Of a DNA stretch of 64,000 nucleotides, positions 54,101 through 64,000 are shown piece after piece. Below the pieces are notes generated by a model. It was given only the letters and a program-made list of their open reading frames with translations. It had not been told where the DNA came from and made no database searches. Both the position numbers and the translations under genes were made by a program. Source of the DNA: Rhododendron vialii (lineage: Eukaryota > Streptophyta > Magnoliopsida > Ericales > Ericaceae); contig NC_080557.1 of the NCBI RefSeq assembly GCF_030253575.1, positions 42,670,501 to 42,734,500 of the forward strand. Direction: 5' to 3'. The number at the start of each line of letters is the position of its first letter. The first letter of the stretch is position 1.

Positions 54101-57046
54101 TTTGTCATGACGAGACGAACCTAAAAAAAGTAAAAAAATACCATCAAAATTTAATTTTTTTTTTGAATAAAGACGAAAAATTTAACTTATTTTTGTCTTT
54201 ATTTAAAAGGACTAACGGCAGTTAGCAATTGGACCAAATTGGAACAAAATAGAAAATACATAGTGTAAATCGAGTCAATTACAATTACAGGGATCAAATT
54301 GACACAAACACTTAACTACAGGAACCATTTCATTTTTTTTCCCTAAAATTTTTCTTCCATAAAAAAAAAAGAAAAAAAAGAAGGCCCTTCATCTTCAGTG
54401 GTGATTATTTAGGTACGAAGACTACAACAAACACAAAGCCCGACAAGCCATCCGGATGGTGCACATGATTGCCGAGATCTTCAGGGCCGAAAACCAAGGG
54501 GTGCGGTGGTACGCCTTTATGGACGACGACACAGTCATTTTCATCGATAATTTGGTGGATGTTCTGTCAAAATACGATCACCAGAAGTACTTTTACATCG
54601 GCGCAAATTCGGAGTCGATTGCGTCCAACGTGTTTAACTCGTTCGAAATGGCATTTGGCGGAGGTGGGTATGTGCTGAGTTACCCTCTTGTGGAGGCGTT
54701 GGTGAATAATTTAGATGTGTGTATTGAGAGGTATCCGAGTTTGTATGGGAGTGATCATGTGGTACAATCATGCGTTGCTGATTTGGGAGTTTCTCTTACT
54801 CTAGAGAAAGGATTTCATCAGGTAATTTAGGACAATGATTTTCACACTTTTCTATTCGATAATTACACTATTTTTATCTTTTAGTGAAGAAATACAAAAA
54901 AAAAAAAAACTTCACAAAAAGAAAAAAAAAACAGAGATAATTATTTGGTAGTTCATTTTTGCATTCTCCTTTCCATCGTCTGCACTCTTTTTCTCTTGCT
55001 ATATATGTCGATTTACTATGCTACCCTTTTAGTTGTAAAAAATTAAACTCATGAAAGGGTAATATACTATTTAACTTACACCAGTTGATGTTAAAAAGAA
55101 GTGTGAATATCGAAAAGGGTCCGGCTCCTGCAGCTCCTCTCCAATCCAATGGGTTGGACTGGACGAGATAGTCTAAATTAGGATCATCCATTAATAGATT
55201 CAATCGTTTGGATTTTTCATACATTTTTATCAGTAAAAATATACTCTTACCAGTGAAAGTGTAAAATAGTACATTTAAACCGTTGATTATAACAAATGAA
55301 CGGTCATAATCAGAACTGTCTCTTCCAGTCCAAAATATGGACCGAAGAAAATTCATTTCCTATGGAAAAAAGAGAGTGTTAAATTACAGCCCAAAATCTG
55401 ATATTGGGTCAGCATTGCAATATGAGGGAAAATCAGCACCATTAAAAAGAGAACAGAATCCTATCCTCATATTGCTTCAATGACTTTTTCATTGCAGATT
55501 GACCTACACCACGACATATCCGGTTTCCTATCGTCCCACCCGCAATCCCCTCTCCTCTCCCTCCACCACCTCGATGCCGTCAACCCAATCTACCCCGCCA
55601 CCGACCGCTACCACTCCCTCAACCACCTCATGAAAGCCGCGACGGCCGACTCATCCCGACTGTTCCAACAAACCATATGCTACTCCAAGCAACAAAACTT
55701 GACTTTCTCCATCTCATGGGGCTACTCCGCTCACGCTTACGAGGGCATTCACCCTCCAAGCATCTTGCAGAGACCCATCGAGACGTTTTGGCCGTGGACT
55801 AGGTTTGCGAACCCGCCGTACATGTTTAACATGCGGATTCCGTCGCGGGACCCATGTCGAAATCCGCGTGTCTTCTTCTTTGATTCCGTGGAGGAAGTTG
55901 CTAGTGGGGACTATATCGTTACGAGCTATAATCAAACGGATATGGACCGGATACGAGCTTGTTCAAAGAGTGAGAATTGGTTCGTGGATTACTTGCACCA
56001 GATCAGGGTACTATCCCCGTTGAGGAGATACAATGAGGTGAGTTTGTTTAATTTGATCCAAAGTTGTTTAACATTTCATGCATGTGGTATCACTATCTCC
56101 AATACTAGTAAATTAGCAAATTGAGATAGTGACCTTCAGTAAATAGTCGTATCGAGTTTTTCTTTAATAATATTTTGCCGTTTCAAATAGTCGTATGTGC
56201 AACTATATTAAATTTAATTTAATACGGTACCTACTACGTTGTATGTGGGTTTCTTGCACCCGCCGCAACTCCCATAGAAAGTAATAATTTATTGAATAGT
56301 GATATCGGTGGACGTTGTATGTCGGTTTTTTATACCCGCTACGACTCGCATAGTAATAATTTACTGAATAGTGATACAAGGGGACGTTGTATGTAGATTT
56401 CTTGAGCCTTCCACAACTCACGTAGTAATAATACATTAAATAGTGATACCATTGGTCGACATTGTATGTCGATTAATTTCTCATGCCCACCACAGCTTAC
56501 GTGGTACTAATCTATAGAATAGTGATACTGGACGTTGTATGTGGGTTTTTTTATTATGCCCACCGCAGCTCATATAGTAATATTTTATTGAATAGTGATA
56601 CCTATGGACGTTGTATGCGGATTTCTTATGCCAATCCCAGCTCAAGTAGTAAGAATTCATTGAACAGTGATTTCTTATGGACGTTGTATGTGGTTGAATA
56701 TTGTGTCCTCTCTTAGAAACGTACCCTAGCCATGGAAACCCTAGCTAGCCGTGGGGATTTTAGTTGGATTTTAAGAAAAGAAAAAATAATAATAATGTGT
56801 GAATAGGCGCTATCCCTATTGAATATGAGGCTTCCAATTAGTTTTTGATTATTTAAAAAAAACAAATAGTTTTTGTTTGATACAAGAGACTTCCAGTAGT
56901 ATTATTTTATTTCAAAGGGTGCTAATAAGTTTATTTGATTTCAGGCTGGAAACAGAAGAGAATGTTGCGACATAGTACAAGAGGCCGGCATGAATGCCTC
57001 AGAGATCAAGCTTAGGCCTTGCATGAAAGATGAATTTCTGGCTTGA
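51171..57046 (+). CDS. DUF604-family glycosyltransferase (GT31-like)
   Basis: Four exons join in frame: 51171-51562, 54413-54821, 55498-56037 and 56945-57046 (GT/AG borders), giving 480 residues. A short cytoplasmic tail and a signal anchor (about 21-45, LLKSLAIFCFVLYVMHVFSS) suggest a type II Golgi protein. The lumenal domain has IAFGIASSSGTWRNRR, YYVESWWRP and TRGFLFLD. Exon 2 carries the catalytic block, with the DxD-type metal site WYAFMDDDTV, VLSKYDHQKYFYIG, MAFGGGGYVLSYPL, CIERYPSLYGSDHVV and LTLEKGFHQ. Exon 3 holds LSLHHLDAVNPIYP and QQTICYSKQQ. The family is fringe/beta-1,3-galactosyltransferase-like, probably acting on glycans; the acceptor is not known. The C-terminal exon (33 residues) is short but ends naturally. 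The introns are full of mobile DNA. Confidence 0.93.
51596..52326. mobile_element. 730-bp foldback element in intron 1
   Basis: Arms of roughly 250-300 bp (about 51596-51870 and 52065-52326) are inverted copies, sharing ttaagtttatttcaattaaa, cacatgtttc and the outer aaatttcaaaatg. Each arm contains two tandem sub-repeats of about 60 bp (cctgtactaacaaaatctcc). The long inverted ends suggest a Mutator-like or foldback MITE. No coding sequence; the target duplication is uncertain. Confidence 0.85.
52337..52609. mobile_element. Stowaway-type MITE in intron 1
   Basis: The 273-bp element has ends CTCTCTCCGTCCC and GGGACAGAGGGAG (inverted) with TA at 52335-52336 and 52610-52611. It is the same family type as 3927-4164 and lies directly after the foldback element. 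Confidence 0.9.
52635..52790. mobile_element. Small hairpin MITE in intron 1
   Basis: Inverted halves are seen around ggaggtactccaaaacgacg: left ttttagcactccaaaaattg, right caatttttagagtgtcaaaa. The element is about 155 bp and resembles the hairpin in the TFIIA gene (47228-47325). No coding content. Confidence 0.7.
53064..53403. mobile_element. hAT-type MITE nested in intron 1
   Basis: The 340-bp element begins TAGGAGTGTGCAC and ends GTACAGGCCTA (an imperfect inverted repeat), with a perfect 8-bp target duplication CCTAATAT at 53056-53063 and 53404-53411. The interior is rich in cgggtcgggt and its complement. It is a younger insertion inside the 1.5-kb inverted-repeat element. Confidence 0.9.
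54005..54200. mobile_element. AT-rich MITE family member
   Basis: The sequence gttcggctaaatatgccaag, a gcttattttttttgtc end, and a middle tcatgacgaga recur at 63800-64000 and, more loosely, at 62720-62960. The inverted outer parts (ttatttttttt...gaataaagac) suggest a small TIR element. Class not settled. Confidence 0.5.
56236..56700. repeat. ~74-bp minisatellite in intron 3
   Basis: Six tandem units and part of a seventh start at 56236, 56312, 56384, 56459, 56532, 56608 and 56681 (spacing 72-76 bp). Each begins ac(g/a)ttgtatg, has a c-rich stretch (cccaccgcagctc type), then gtagtaataatttattgaa and tagtgata. The units are diverged, so the array is old. It does not touch splice signals. Confidence 0.92.
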
Positions 57047-58782
57047 AACAATCAACATCAATTGTGTGTCTTACTCGGTCAATTTAGGTAGATTTTGATG
57101 GAATTATTTGATTGAAAAAAACAATTAGAAGTCTAAACTTAGAGCCAAATTTTAACAAAACATGGCTCAACTTTCTTGTTTAATTTGTTTATTTTTATTT
57201 GCCAAAAGGTAGAAATGGTCAGCAACATATAATATTTGAATTGTGGCTCCACTTGAGTTTGCTTTTAATAAAGTAATTAAGCGGCGTTTTTATTACCTAA
57301 CAAACAAATCAGCTCATTGCCCACTCTTGATCAGAATTGGCCTTACCTTAAAAGCGAGGCCTTCTAGACCTTTCAAAAGGAGAGATTTTGCCTTGGCCTC
57401 GAATACGACTCTCTCTTTTTTCCGGGCCCGCTCTTTCCGACATGGACCCGGTGAAATTGAATTCCCTAAAGTTACGGAGTACCAACGGCTAGACGATAAG
57501 ATCCCGTGCGCCATGAGATTGTGCACGTTAACTATATAGCTTCACAGTGACAACCTTAATCGAATGTATAGGATCAGTGGGAGGTGGTGACACGCAACGA
57601 TAGTAAGGACTACACTAAACAAATGTACACCCCAAATAAAAACAAAATGAATCAACTAGAGTTCGGATAGTTTGCCACCCTAGTACGCTTTCTATTGAGA
57701 GGTCAAAAAGACAAATCTTATCCAAGAACTAATTGTCTTCGTCAGTTTATTTTTCCCCGCCGTATAAAACCTATTTCAATTCTTGAGTTGTTATGTATTG
57801 GGTTTCATTTAGTCATCTCGTTATTGAAATTCTTTAAACTCATTATATCAACCGCTGGATGATATTATGATTAATATTAATATGTAAGCAAATGGTAACA
57901 AAATGGAATTGCCCGTTTCCCCGGTTTTTCCTCCGCAATCCCTCAAAGACTAATTACTTGATACTCATGCAGTATTATGTGGGATATGCTTACGTGATAT
58001 TCAACACAAAACACGCGTGTTGTGTACGTAACCCACTTGCAAACAAATTTCATTACGGAATTAGTGAGAAGTACGACGTGAAAATGATACTGGTACACCG
58101 GAGCATTGAATAATCACTCGCCTCTCAAGTGGCGGAGCTAGAACATGCAGCACAAATTAAGACAATCTACAACAATACGTACAATACCCACTTACTCTCA
58201 TGAAAGAGAAGATTAGATTGATGCTGGAGTGTGAGCCTACTAATGATAAAGTAGAGCCAAATCTTCCGTCCCACTCTAAATATCCCTTACGGAAATTCTT
58301 ACATTTAAAAAAAAACATATTTCTACATATTTTTATTTTTATTTTCTTACATCAAATTAAAATGCTCATTGATTACTTTAATTTGATGTAAGAAATTTAA
58401 AAAAAAAATTTAATGTCTAGAAATATATTTTTTGGGTTTGAGATTGTACAAATTTCCGCAAGGAATATTTAAAGTGGGACAGCGGAAGAGTTTTTTGTTT
58501 TTTTTTTGCTTTGGAAACTCAAGTCTATTCAAAATAATAGGACGAATAGGATATCTTAGCCGGGCAACTAAGTTCTCATTTGTTGCAGCGGTTGCCTGGC
58601 CGCCAACCTCCTGATGTAGCCTATAGGAGTAAGATCGATCGAGTTTTCAATGGTATACAAGATTTGGGGTTTGTGGTGCCAACCTAATTGTGATGACTTT
58701 TTCCTTGTGGCGTCCAACTCTTGCTCTCTATGGTACTTGCACTTTGTAGTACTTAATAAAATGTAAAAAAAAAAAACCACAC
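57047..58782. other. Intergenic after the glycosyltransferase gene
   Basis: The first about 200 bp are probably its 3' UTR. About 57275-57540 is richer in GC (ggacccggtgaaattgaa) and unassigned. No gene, RNA or strong repeat is recognised further on. Confidence 0.4.
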
Positions 58783-59230
58783 CGGCTGGCCTTCCTCCCT
58801 AGGGCATGAACCACGAAGCCTAACAAGGTTAACCTTAGGTTGACAAGTAGCCTAGGTGAGCCACTTCTATCTCACATATATTGGCTTGGGACTCCCATTC
58901 AATGTGAGACTCTCTTAGGCAGAATTTCACCATCTCCCCAGTTTATGATCGCAATGTCCTTGATGCACCCCATGGTCCAACAACTTTCACACACCATTTT
59001 CAGGCCCAGCACCAAAGAACATTTTTTTCATGGGACTTGCCCGCACTTCTAATACCACCTGTAACAACAACCAACAGTCCGACTGACCTTGTCCTCCCTT
59101 AGAGCTGAACCACGCTGCCTCACAAGGTTAATCTCAGGTTTACAAGTAGCCTAGGTGAGTCACTTATATCCCATACTGGCATGGCACTCCCATCCAATGT
59201 GGGACTCTCTTAGGAGGGATTTCGCATAAA
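58783..59230. repeat. Direct-repeat pair, TRIM-like
   Basis: About 150 bp at 58785-58935 and 59070-59222 are diverged direct copies (caagtagcctaggtgag, gggactctcttaggagggat type). The short interior ends with tctaataccacctgtaac, the reverse of a Met-tRNA-like primer site. This fits a miniature LTR-type element in minus orientation. Non-coding, broken. Confidence 0.6.
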
Positions 59231-60636
59231 TTTCCTTCTTTGCTGTTTAAAAAAAAAAAAAACCCAAGTGTTGGTCCAAAAGCAACCTTTGGGCTAACAC
59301 CAAGTTCTCGTATGGGGGAAAACAAGGGAGGAAGCTTTGGGGCATAAATGTAGTCAATCCTAGCTAGGAAGACTAATTGGGATAACCGTTATGGAAACGA
59401 AAGCTACAACCAAGATAACATACCAATTTGATTTTTGGAAAGATAGAGTGGCATGATTGAAAAGGGTGTCCCCTAATGAAAAGCACTATTAAGGAATGCG
59501 TATTATGTTTACGCGAATGGTAAATGAGCAGAATTTTGTCGTGCCCACTGACACAGCAACAACTATTCGGAGAGGGAACCATTCGCTCGTGCTCGCCTGC
59601 TTATGATCTTCTGCGTTTTTCTACTTTCTTCGTGTTGTTGTCTTGCTCGTTAGCTACTAACATTTGACTATTTTATCTTCACCTCTAAAATCTTATACTA
59701 CTACTCAAACCCTACTTTTACTCTTGTATTGTCAGTTCTCATAGAGGGGTAATTTAGTCTTCTCTCATGAGATTGTTGAAGAAACCCTAGAATTTTCAAG
59801 GTCAGAGAATTAATTAGAATACGGTGATCAAACGGGATAATTAATCAAAACAAGGATTGCAATATGGATTAAAGGTAAATTTAGCATCAATGAATATAAC
59901 ACAGTGGAGAATTGAAGAGGTGCTTAAATGGGATTCAGAAGACCAAAATACGAGTGTGCCATGTGATGTTTTCGGTTTTCTTTTCTGATTGTTTAGGTGA
60001 GATCCTCATTCAACTCTCTGGTTGGATGTTTTCTTTTTATTTTCTCTGCGGATCATAATTTATGTTTTTTTTTTAACAGCATAAATGTTAGGTTACGGGT
60101 GCAAACATATTTGATGCTTTTCGCAATCCTTATCTTCTCGATGTACCCTTATTGAGTTTTGGTTAAACTTTCTCGTTTTCAGATTAAAAAAAGAAAGAAA
60201 GAAAGAAAGAAGAAGAAGAAGGCCATCACTACCACCCCACGGTAATTTCTTTTGAAGGTTTTTCATGGTACTGCTACTAATGGATCACAAATAGTTACTT
60301 TTGCCAATAAATAAAAAATAAAAAGATCACAAATAGAACTGTGTGCGCGCGTATATTTCCAAGGAAAAGAATTCTACGAAAACCATCCAATTCTCTCCCA
60401 AACAGCATGCAATAAGTTCCAAATAAAGGATATTTGCCCTTCTTTAATTTAAATTAAGGATTGAACAAATTAATAAATTAATAGCAAACAACATGATTAA
60501 ATTGTCAAATCCTAGAAGTACATATACTGGACAAGTACTTACGGCAAAAGGAAAGGATCGAAGTCTCACAAAAGTAATATGTGATCGGATGGAGCTTTCC
60601 TTCTTTTGCTTGATTATATATTCTTCACAGAAAGTC
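59231..60636. other. Intergenic, nothing recognised
   Basis: No gene is found. There is a short (gaaa)n run at about 60190-60210. Otherwise the DNA is AT-rich and unique-looking. Confidence 0.4.
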
Positions 60637-61012
60637 TACACACACATACAATCTGTGCACAGATTGTGCACAAATTTTGTTGTGGGGCCCACCACGGGTC
60701 CCACACAAATCATCCGAACCGTTCATTAAATGTAAAATGTTTTTTCAAGGGTTCCCGTAAAAAATAATCTCAATCCGATACCTATAGATACTCGATTCAA
60801 TCGTATAACTTTTCATTATCCGAAAATCTGAATGAAAAGTTAGATGGTTGGATGAAGCACATATAGGTATTGGATTAAGCTTATTTTTTACGGGGACCCT
60901 TGAAAAAATATTTTACATTTAATGAACGGCTTGGATGATTTGTGTGGGACCCGTGGTGGACTCCACAACAAAATCTGTGCACAATCTGTGCACAGAAATC
61001 TGTGTGGATAGC
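60637..61012. mobile_element. Foldback MITE 3' of the zinc-finger gene
   Basis: Inverted arms of about 150-180 bp (about 60637-60800 and 60850-61012) share caatctgtgcacagattg, ccaccacgggtcccacac and ttcattaaatgtaaaatgtt with the opposite orientation. The spacer is about 50 bp. The element ends about 100 bp past the stop codon at 61115, so it may lie in the 3' UTR of the minus-strand gene. Confidence 0.88.
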
Positions 61013-61114
61013 ACAGCTCTATTCTTCATGTAATTGTATATATGTCTGTGTCGATTTGGGTAGATATCCCACAATATTAATCCGTAACACATGAGAGAGA
61101 AAAAGCACCGTGAA

Positions 61115-61690
61115 TTAGAGGAACTTCCTCATACCGGTTGCTGCTGCAGACGAGTGATCTTGACTAGGCTCGTGCCCTAACCTAAGCTCAAGATCCAAAT
61201 TATCTTCCCCCATAGCCGCCTGTTCCTGGCCAGTCGACAATGGAAAAAACCCTTTCCCACCACTCTCTTGATGATTTTCACCATGCGTCGTTGTGGGAAA
61301 CGACGGAAGATGTTGGAGTACTTGTCCAAAATGGGCATTACTAGTACTTTGATCATGCCTTAACATTGTTGGAGTGGCATGATCCATACTTTCTTGATCA
61401 GTAAAAATCCAAGGCAGGTTTTTAGGTTGAATATTAGGAGGAGGAGGAGGAGGAGTCGTGGTGGAGCTGGAAGATTGTTTGAGCTTGGCCTTGTCTTTCC
61501 TGTGGATGTTCATGTGGCCTCCAAGTGCTTGTGCATTAGAAAAACCTCTCTTGCAAAAAGTGCACTCATATGACCTAACTTGGCCCAATATTTGACCCCC
61601 CTGCTGCAGCTGATCATCATCACCATGTGTGGTATAGGAGATTATCACTACTTGGTCCGAGTTTTCTTGGGATGGACGGTTTGTCTCCAT
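61115..61690 (-). CDS. C2H2 zinc-finger regulator, TAC1/SUPERMAN-like
   Basis: This intronless gene of 191 codons has a single plant-type finger at residues 41-63 ([23 protein letters not shown]) with the plant QALGGH signature, followed by the basic RKDKAKL. The finger and its flank resemble TELOMERASE ACTIVATOR1-type proteins ([16 protein letters not shown]) more than SUPERMAN itself. The middle is Ser/Thr/Pro-rich with PPPPPP. Near the end LDLELRLG is an EAR repression motif, expected to recruit co-repressors. So it is a nuclear DNA-binding regulator, probably a repressor. The closest relative is uncertain without a search. The start is the first ATG after a GA leader. Confidence 0.9.
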   Translation of the reverse strand: METNRPSQENSDQVVIISYTTHGDDDQLQQGGQILGQVRSYECTFCKRGFSNAQALGGHMNIHRKDKAKLKQSSSSTTTPPPPPPNIQPKNLPWIFTDQESMDHATPTMLRHDQSTSNAHFGQVLQHLPSFPTTTHGENHQESGGKGFFPLSTGQEQAAMGEDNLDLELRLGHEPSQDHSSAAATGMRKFL

Positions 61691-61702
61691 TGTTGTGAAT
61701 CT

Positions 61703-61705
<3 letters not shown>

Positions 61706-61745
<40 letters not shown>

Positions 61746-61780
61746 GGTCAACTGAATGATGGCGATGATGTTTATATGGA
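61706..61780 (-). promoter_or_regulatory. GA-repeat leader and TATA box of the zinc-finger gene
   Basis: Plus-strand (GA)n at 61706-61741 gives a CT tract in the 5' leader, and the minus strand reads tccatataaa at 61771-61780, about 80 bp before the ATG, a plausible TATA box. CT tracts in this place are common in plant promoters and also bind GAGA-type factors. Confidence 0.6.
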
Positions 61781-64000
61781 GATGGAAGTCGGCCTGCAGC
61801 TAGTTTTTCTTTTTTTTAATTTTGGGTCTGAACTTTAGTTTAAATTAATGTTTTTTGATAATATAGCATGGTGGGACAATGACTAAAGTAGCCTTTAGAA
61901 TCCATTTTTAACCGGCTATTACAAGTTAAAATAAATACGACAAAAAGTGGGTTACGGGTAATTTCGTCTTGTTTTCAAAAAACAAATTAAGTGATAGATT
62001 CTCCGAATCAATTGGTCCATTAGACTGCATACCGAGTTGTTAAAAAAAGAAAGACAAGAATTCCAATTGTACCGGATCAAAAAAAAAAAAGAATTCCAAT
62101 TGTACATTGATACGTGAATATTGTATCAGCAGAGAGAAAATCTTGATTTGCGTACCTAGCTAGCTACGACAATGGTTGAATATATTAGTAGAACACAAAG
62201 GGTGTCCACCAAGTCTTATTTGCGATTGGTAAAACACCATAAATGATGATGTCACCCTTGGGCTGAATCCAAGGACGGAACCAGGATTTTACCCTAGCAG
62301 TGGCGAAATGTATACTAAAAAAATTTAGCGGTGGCGAGACTATATAAGTTGGGCATAAAATTTTTTTTACATATAATAATTGCATTTTTTAAAATTCCTG
62401 TCGTGGTAGTCGCCGCTACTAGACCTCCCATGATTCCATCCTTGGCTGAATCTTTTTTTAAGATCAAGGCTAACCTTATAATTTAAGGGGCCATAATCTT
62501 AATATCTTAATAATCATCGGGCTAGTTCATACAGAATTTTGCTCGGACTTTTATTGGACCCTGCAAGTGAAAAGTAAAATTTTGATCCCTCGTTATTAAT
62601 CGAAGTACACTTTAATTAGGTGGCCTGGACACCTAAGTAGAAGAAAGCGATAGCATTTTAGTCCTCATCACCATTCATGCTGCATGGCATTTAGAAACAC
62701 GTATAACACTGTGTTTGGTTTGCAATTTTGAGATTTATTTTTGAGATAAAAAAGTTCTATAGATTTGCGTATTTTTTCGTCTTTAGTAAATTTTTTTCAT
62801 ATTTTAACAAACTCTTTTACTTTTTGAATAGAGAGGTATACTATGTACATCCAATCAATAAAAAATTTGACAAAAAATACTAAAGACAAAAAAACACGGA
62901 TGAAGAAACAGTCAAAATTTTTGAAGAGATTATTTCTGAGGAAAAAACCAAACTATAAAGTTTAAAACCTTGCCTTTTTCAAATTGTAGTCACTTTTAGC
63001 TAGCTTGCAGCATCACCAAAAGTGCATACACAAATATGTATTTATATAACATCAACAAAAGCCACCCTATACTATGGCATACGCGGACAGAATGTTTACT
63101 CAAAAACAATGTTTTTGCCAACGACTACAGAATCTATGATGTCTTACAAGTGGTGACTTTTCTATCCCGTAAAAAACACGGTTTCCTAAATTAGAAAGGT
63201 TCCAGATTATAATAAGACATTCGACACCGCGTAACGCATCTCAATTAGGTTGGCATCCTTTTTAGAGGAAAAATGAAGAATCAATCCACCAAACAAATTA
63301 ATAAGCCGACAGTCAGTGTCATGCACCCATATATACAAAACAAGAAAGCCAGAAGGAAAACAGCAAAAGTTCCCAAAACTGTTGGTAATTAAGGCACCAC
63401 CAATTTTCGGGTAGTTTTCAATTTGCTTGGTTTACCGATTCTTAGGCCCATTGGCCAGTTATGTTTCATCGATCTCACTCCGGCCTTGGTCTCCTGCCGG
63501 CCTTTTATTCCAGTTGTCTCATAAAATCCCTTTCATTCTCGGCGGTGTGATACATACACCTCCACGTAGTTTTCAACAATCCACAAAGCTAAACATTTTG
63601 ATGGGGCGGCACACCCCATAAAGAAGTATTTTTAGTGCATGGCAATACAACCAATGCAGCGTCACCAGCTAATTAAAAAAGATCGTGAATGGGTTTGACA
63701 GATTTTTATTGTTTCGCACTAGCGTAATCACCTATGTTTTCGAGGCAAAAAAGTATATGGAAATACCGGCATGTGATATCCTCAGATAAAGGTCCTTGTT
63801 CAGCTAAATAAATTAACTGGCTTATTTTTTTTGTCATTATTCAAATTTTTTTCGTATTTGCTAGTTTTTCGTCAATTTTTTAGAGATTATTGCATCGTCA
63901 TGACGAGAGAAATCTAAAAAGTAAAAAATTATTATCCAAATCCAATTTTTTTTAATAAAGACAAAAAAATTTGCTTATTGGTTTATTTTTGTTTTTATTC
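61781..64000. other. Intergenic with MITE copies to window end
   Basis: No gene is seen. About 62530-62640 resembles 50700-50830 (dispersed repeat). About 62720-62960 and 63800-64000 are members of the AT-rich MITE family also at 54005-54200 (gcttattttttttgtc, tcatgacgaga); the last runs to the window edge. Confidence 0.45.

Larger units (their letters stand above)
52848..54352. mobile_element. 1.5-kb inverted-repeat element in intron 1
   Basis: About 160 bp at 52848-53008 (atggtcactgtagttaagtg, ttggtccaattactaaccgc) recur inverted at 54195-54352 (gcaattggaccaaattgg, aacacttaactacagg). These are long terminal inverted repeats of a non-autonomous, Mutator-like element. Its interior contains a hAT MITE (53064-53403) and another AT-rich MITE (54005-54200). 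It has no transposase. Confidence 0.75.

Noticed and set aside
57275-57540. GC-richer stretch suspected to be organelle-derived DNA
   Set aside because: The composition differs from its surroundings, but I could not recognise any plastid or mitochondrial gene, so no claim is made.
61379-61573. Plus-strand Arg-rich frame
   Set aside because: Antisense of the poly-Pro and finger region of the zinc-finger gene.

Overview
This is nuclear DNA from a flowering plant, most likely a eudicot. The evidence is intron-rich genes with GT/AG borders, a legume-lectin receptor kinase cluster, plant-type MITEs and LTR elements, and three plant single genes (TFIIA large subunit, a DUF604 glycosyltransferase, a TAC1-like zinc finger). 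The sequence alone does not fix the species.

Region 1 (about 1-40,070) is a local cluster of L-type lectin receptor-like kinases (LecRK, closest in style to clade IV). I see nine loci, labelled A to I: A 1192-3228 (+), B 5731-7164 (+, decayed), C 9031-9258 (-, kinase scrap), D 10675-12714 (-), E 17964-19983 (+, frameshifted), F 29094-29206 (+, 3' scrap), G 32447-34486 (+), H 36680-36816 (+, duplicated 5' end only), I 37050-39083 (+). Four are intact single-exon genes of 677-679 codons. The duplicated unit carried its upstream block, and usually a downstream relic of a Copia retrotransposon, so that relic is older than most of the duplications. Copy A looks mosaic: its 5' part is I-like, and its 3' end and flank are G-like.

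The cluster is broken up by mobile DNA. A GATACG-rich hAT-type MITE with a perfect 8-bp target duplication sits upstream of A. A Stowaway MITE lies 3' of A. There are LINE-type 3' fragments, a foldback upstream of G, and a 6.9-kb LTR element (22214-29093) that contains a 1969-bp solo LTR of another family and abuts the last 110 bp of a vanished LecRK copy.

Region 2 (about 40,070-48,300) holds an intact TFIIA alpha/beta (large subunit) gene on the minus strand. Eleven coding exons can be placed with consensus splice sites and encode 398 residues.

Region 3 (about 48,300-57,050) holds a four-exon DUF604/GT31-type glycosyltransferase gene on the plus strand (480 residues). Its introns are packed with MITEs, foldbacks and a roughly 74-bp minisatellite. 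A partial duplicate of the end of its exon 2 plus the following intron lies 4.9 kb upstream, fused to a GC-rich MITE.

Region 4 (about 57,050-64,000) is mostly repeats and AT-rich DNA. It holds one intronless TAC1/SUPERMAN-like C2H2 zinc-finger gene (61115-61690, minus) with an EAR repression motif, a GA-repeat leader and a foldback MITE about 100 bp past its stop.

The genes do not form one pathway. The coherent theme is expansion and decay of a surface-receptor cluster under heavy transposition. I found no CRISPR, tRNA or rRNA genes and no convincing wholly new system. The most distinctive items are the GATACG MITE, the palindrome-studded solo LTR, the A mosaic, the tandem duplication of gene I's 5' end, and the intronic minisatellite.
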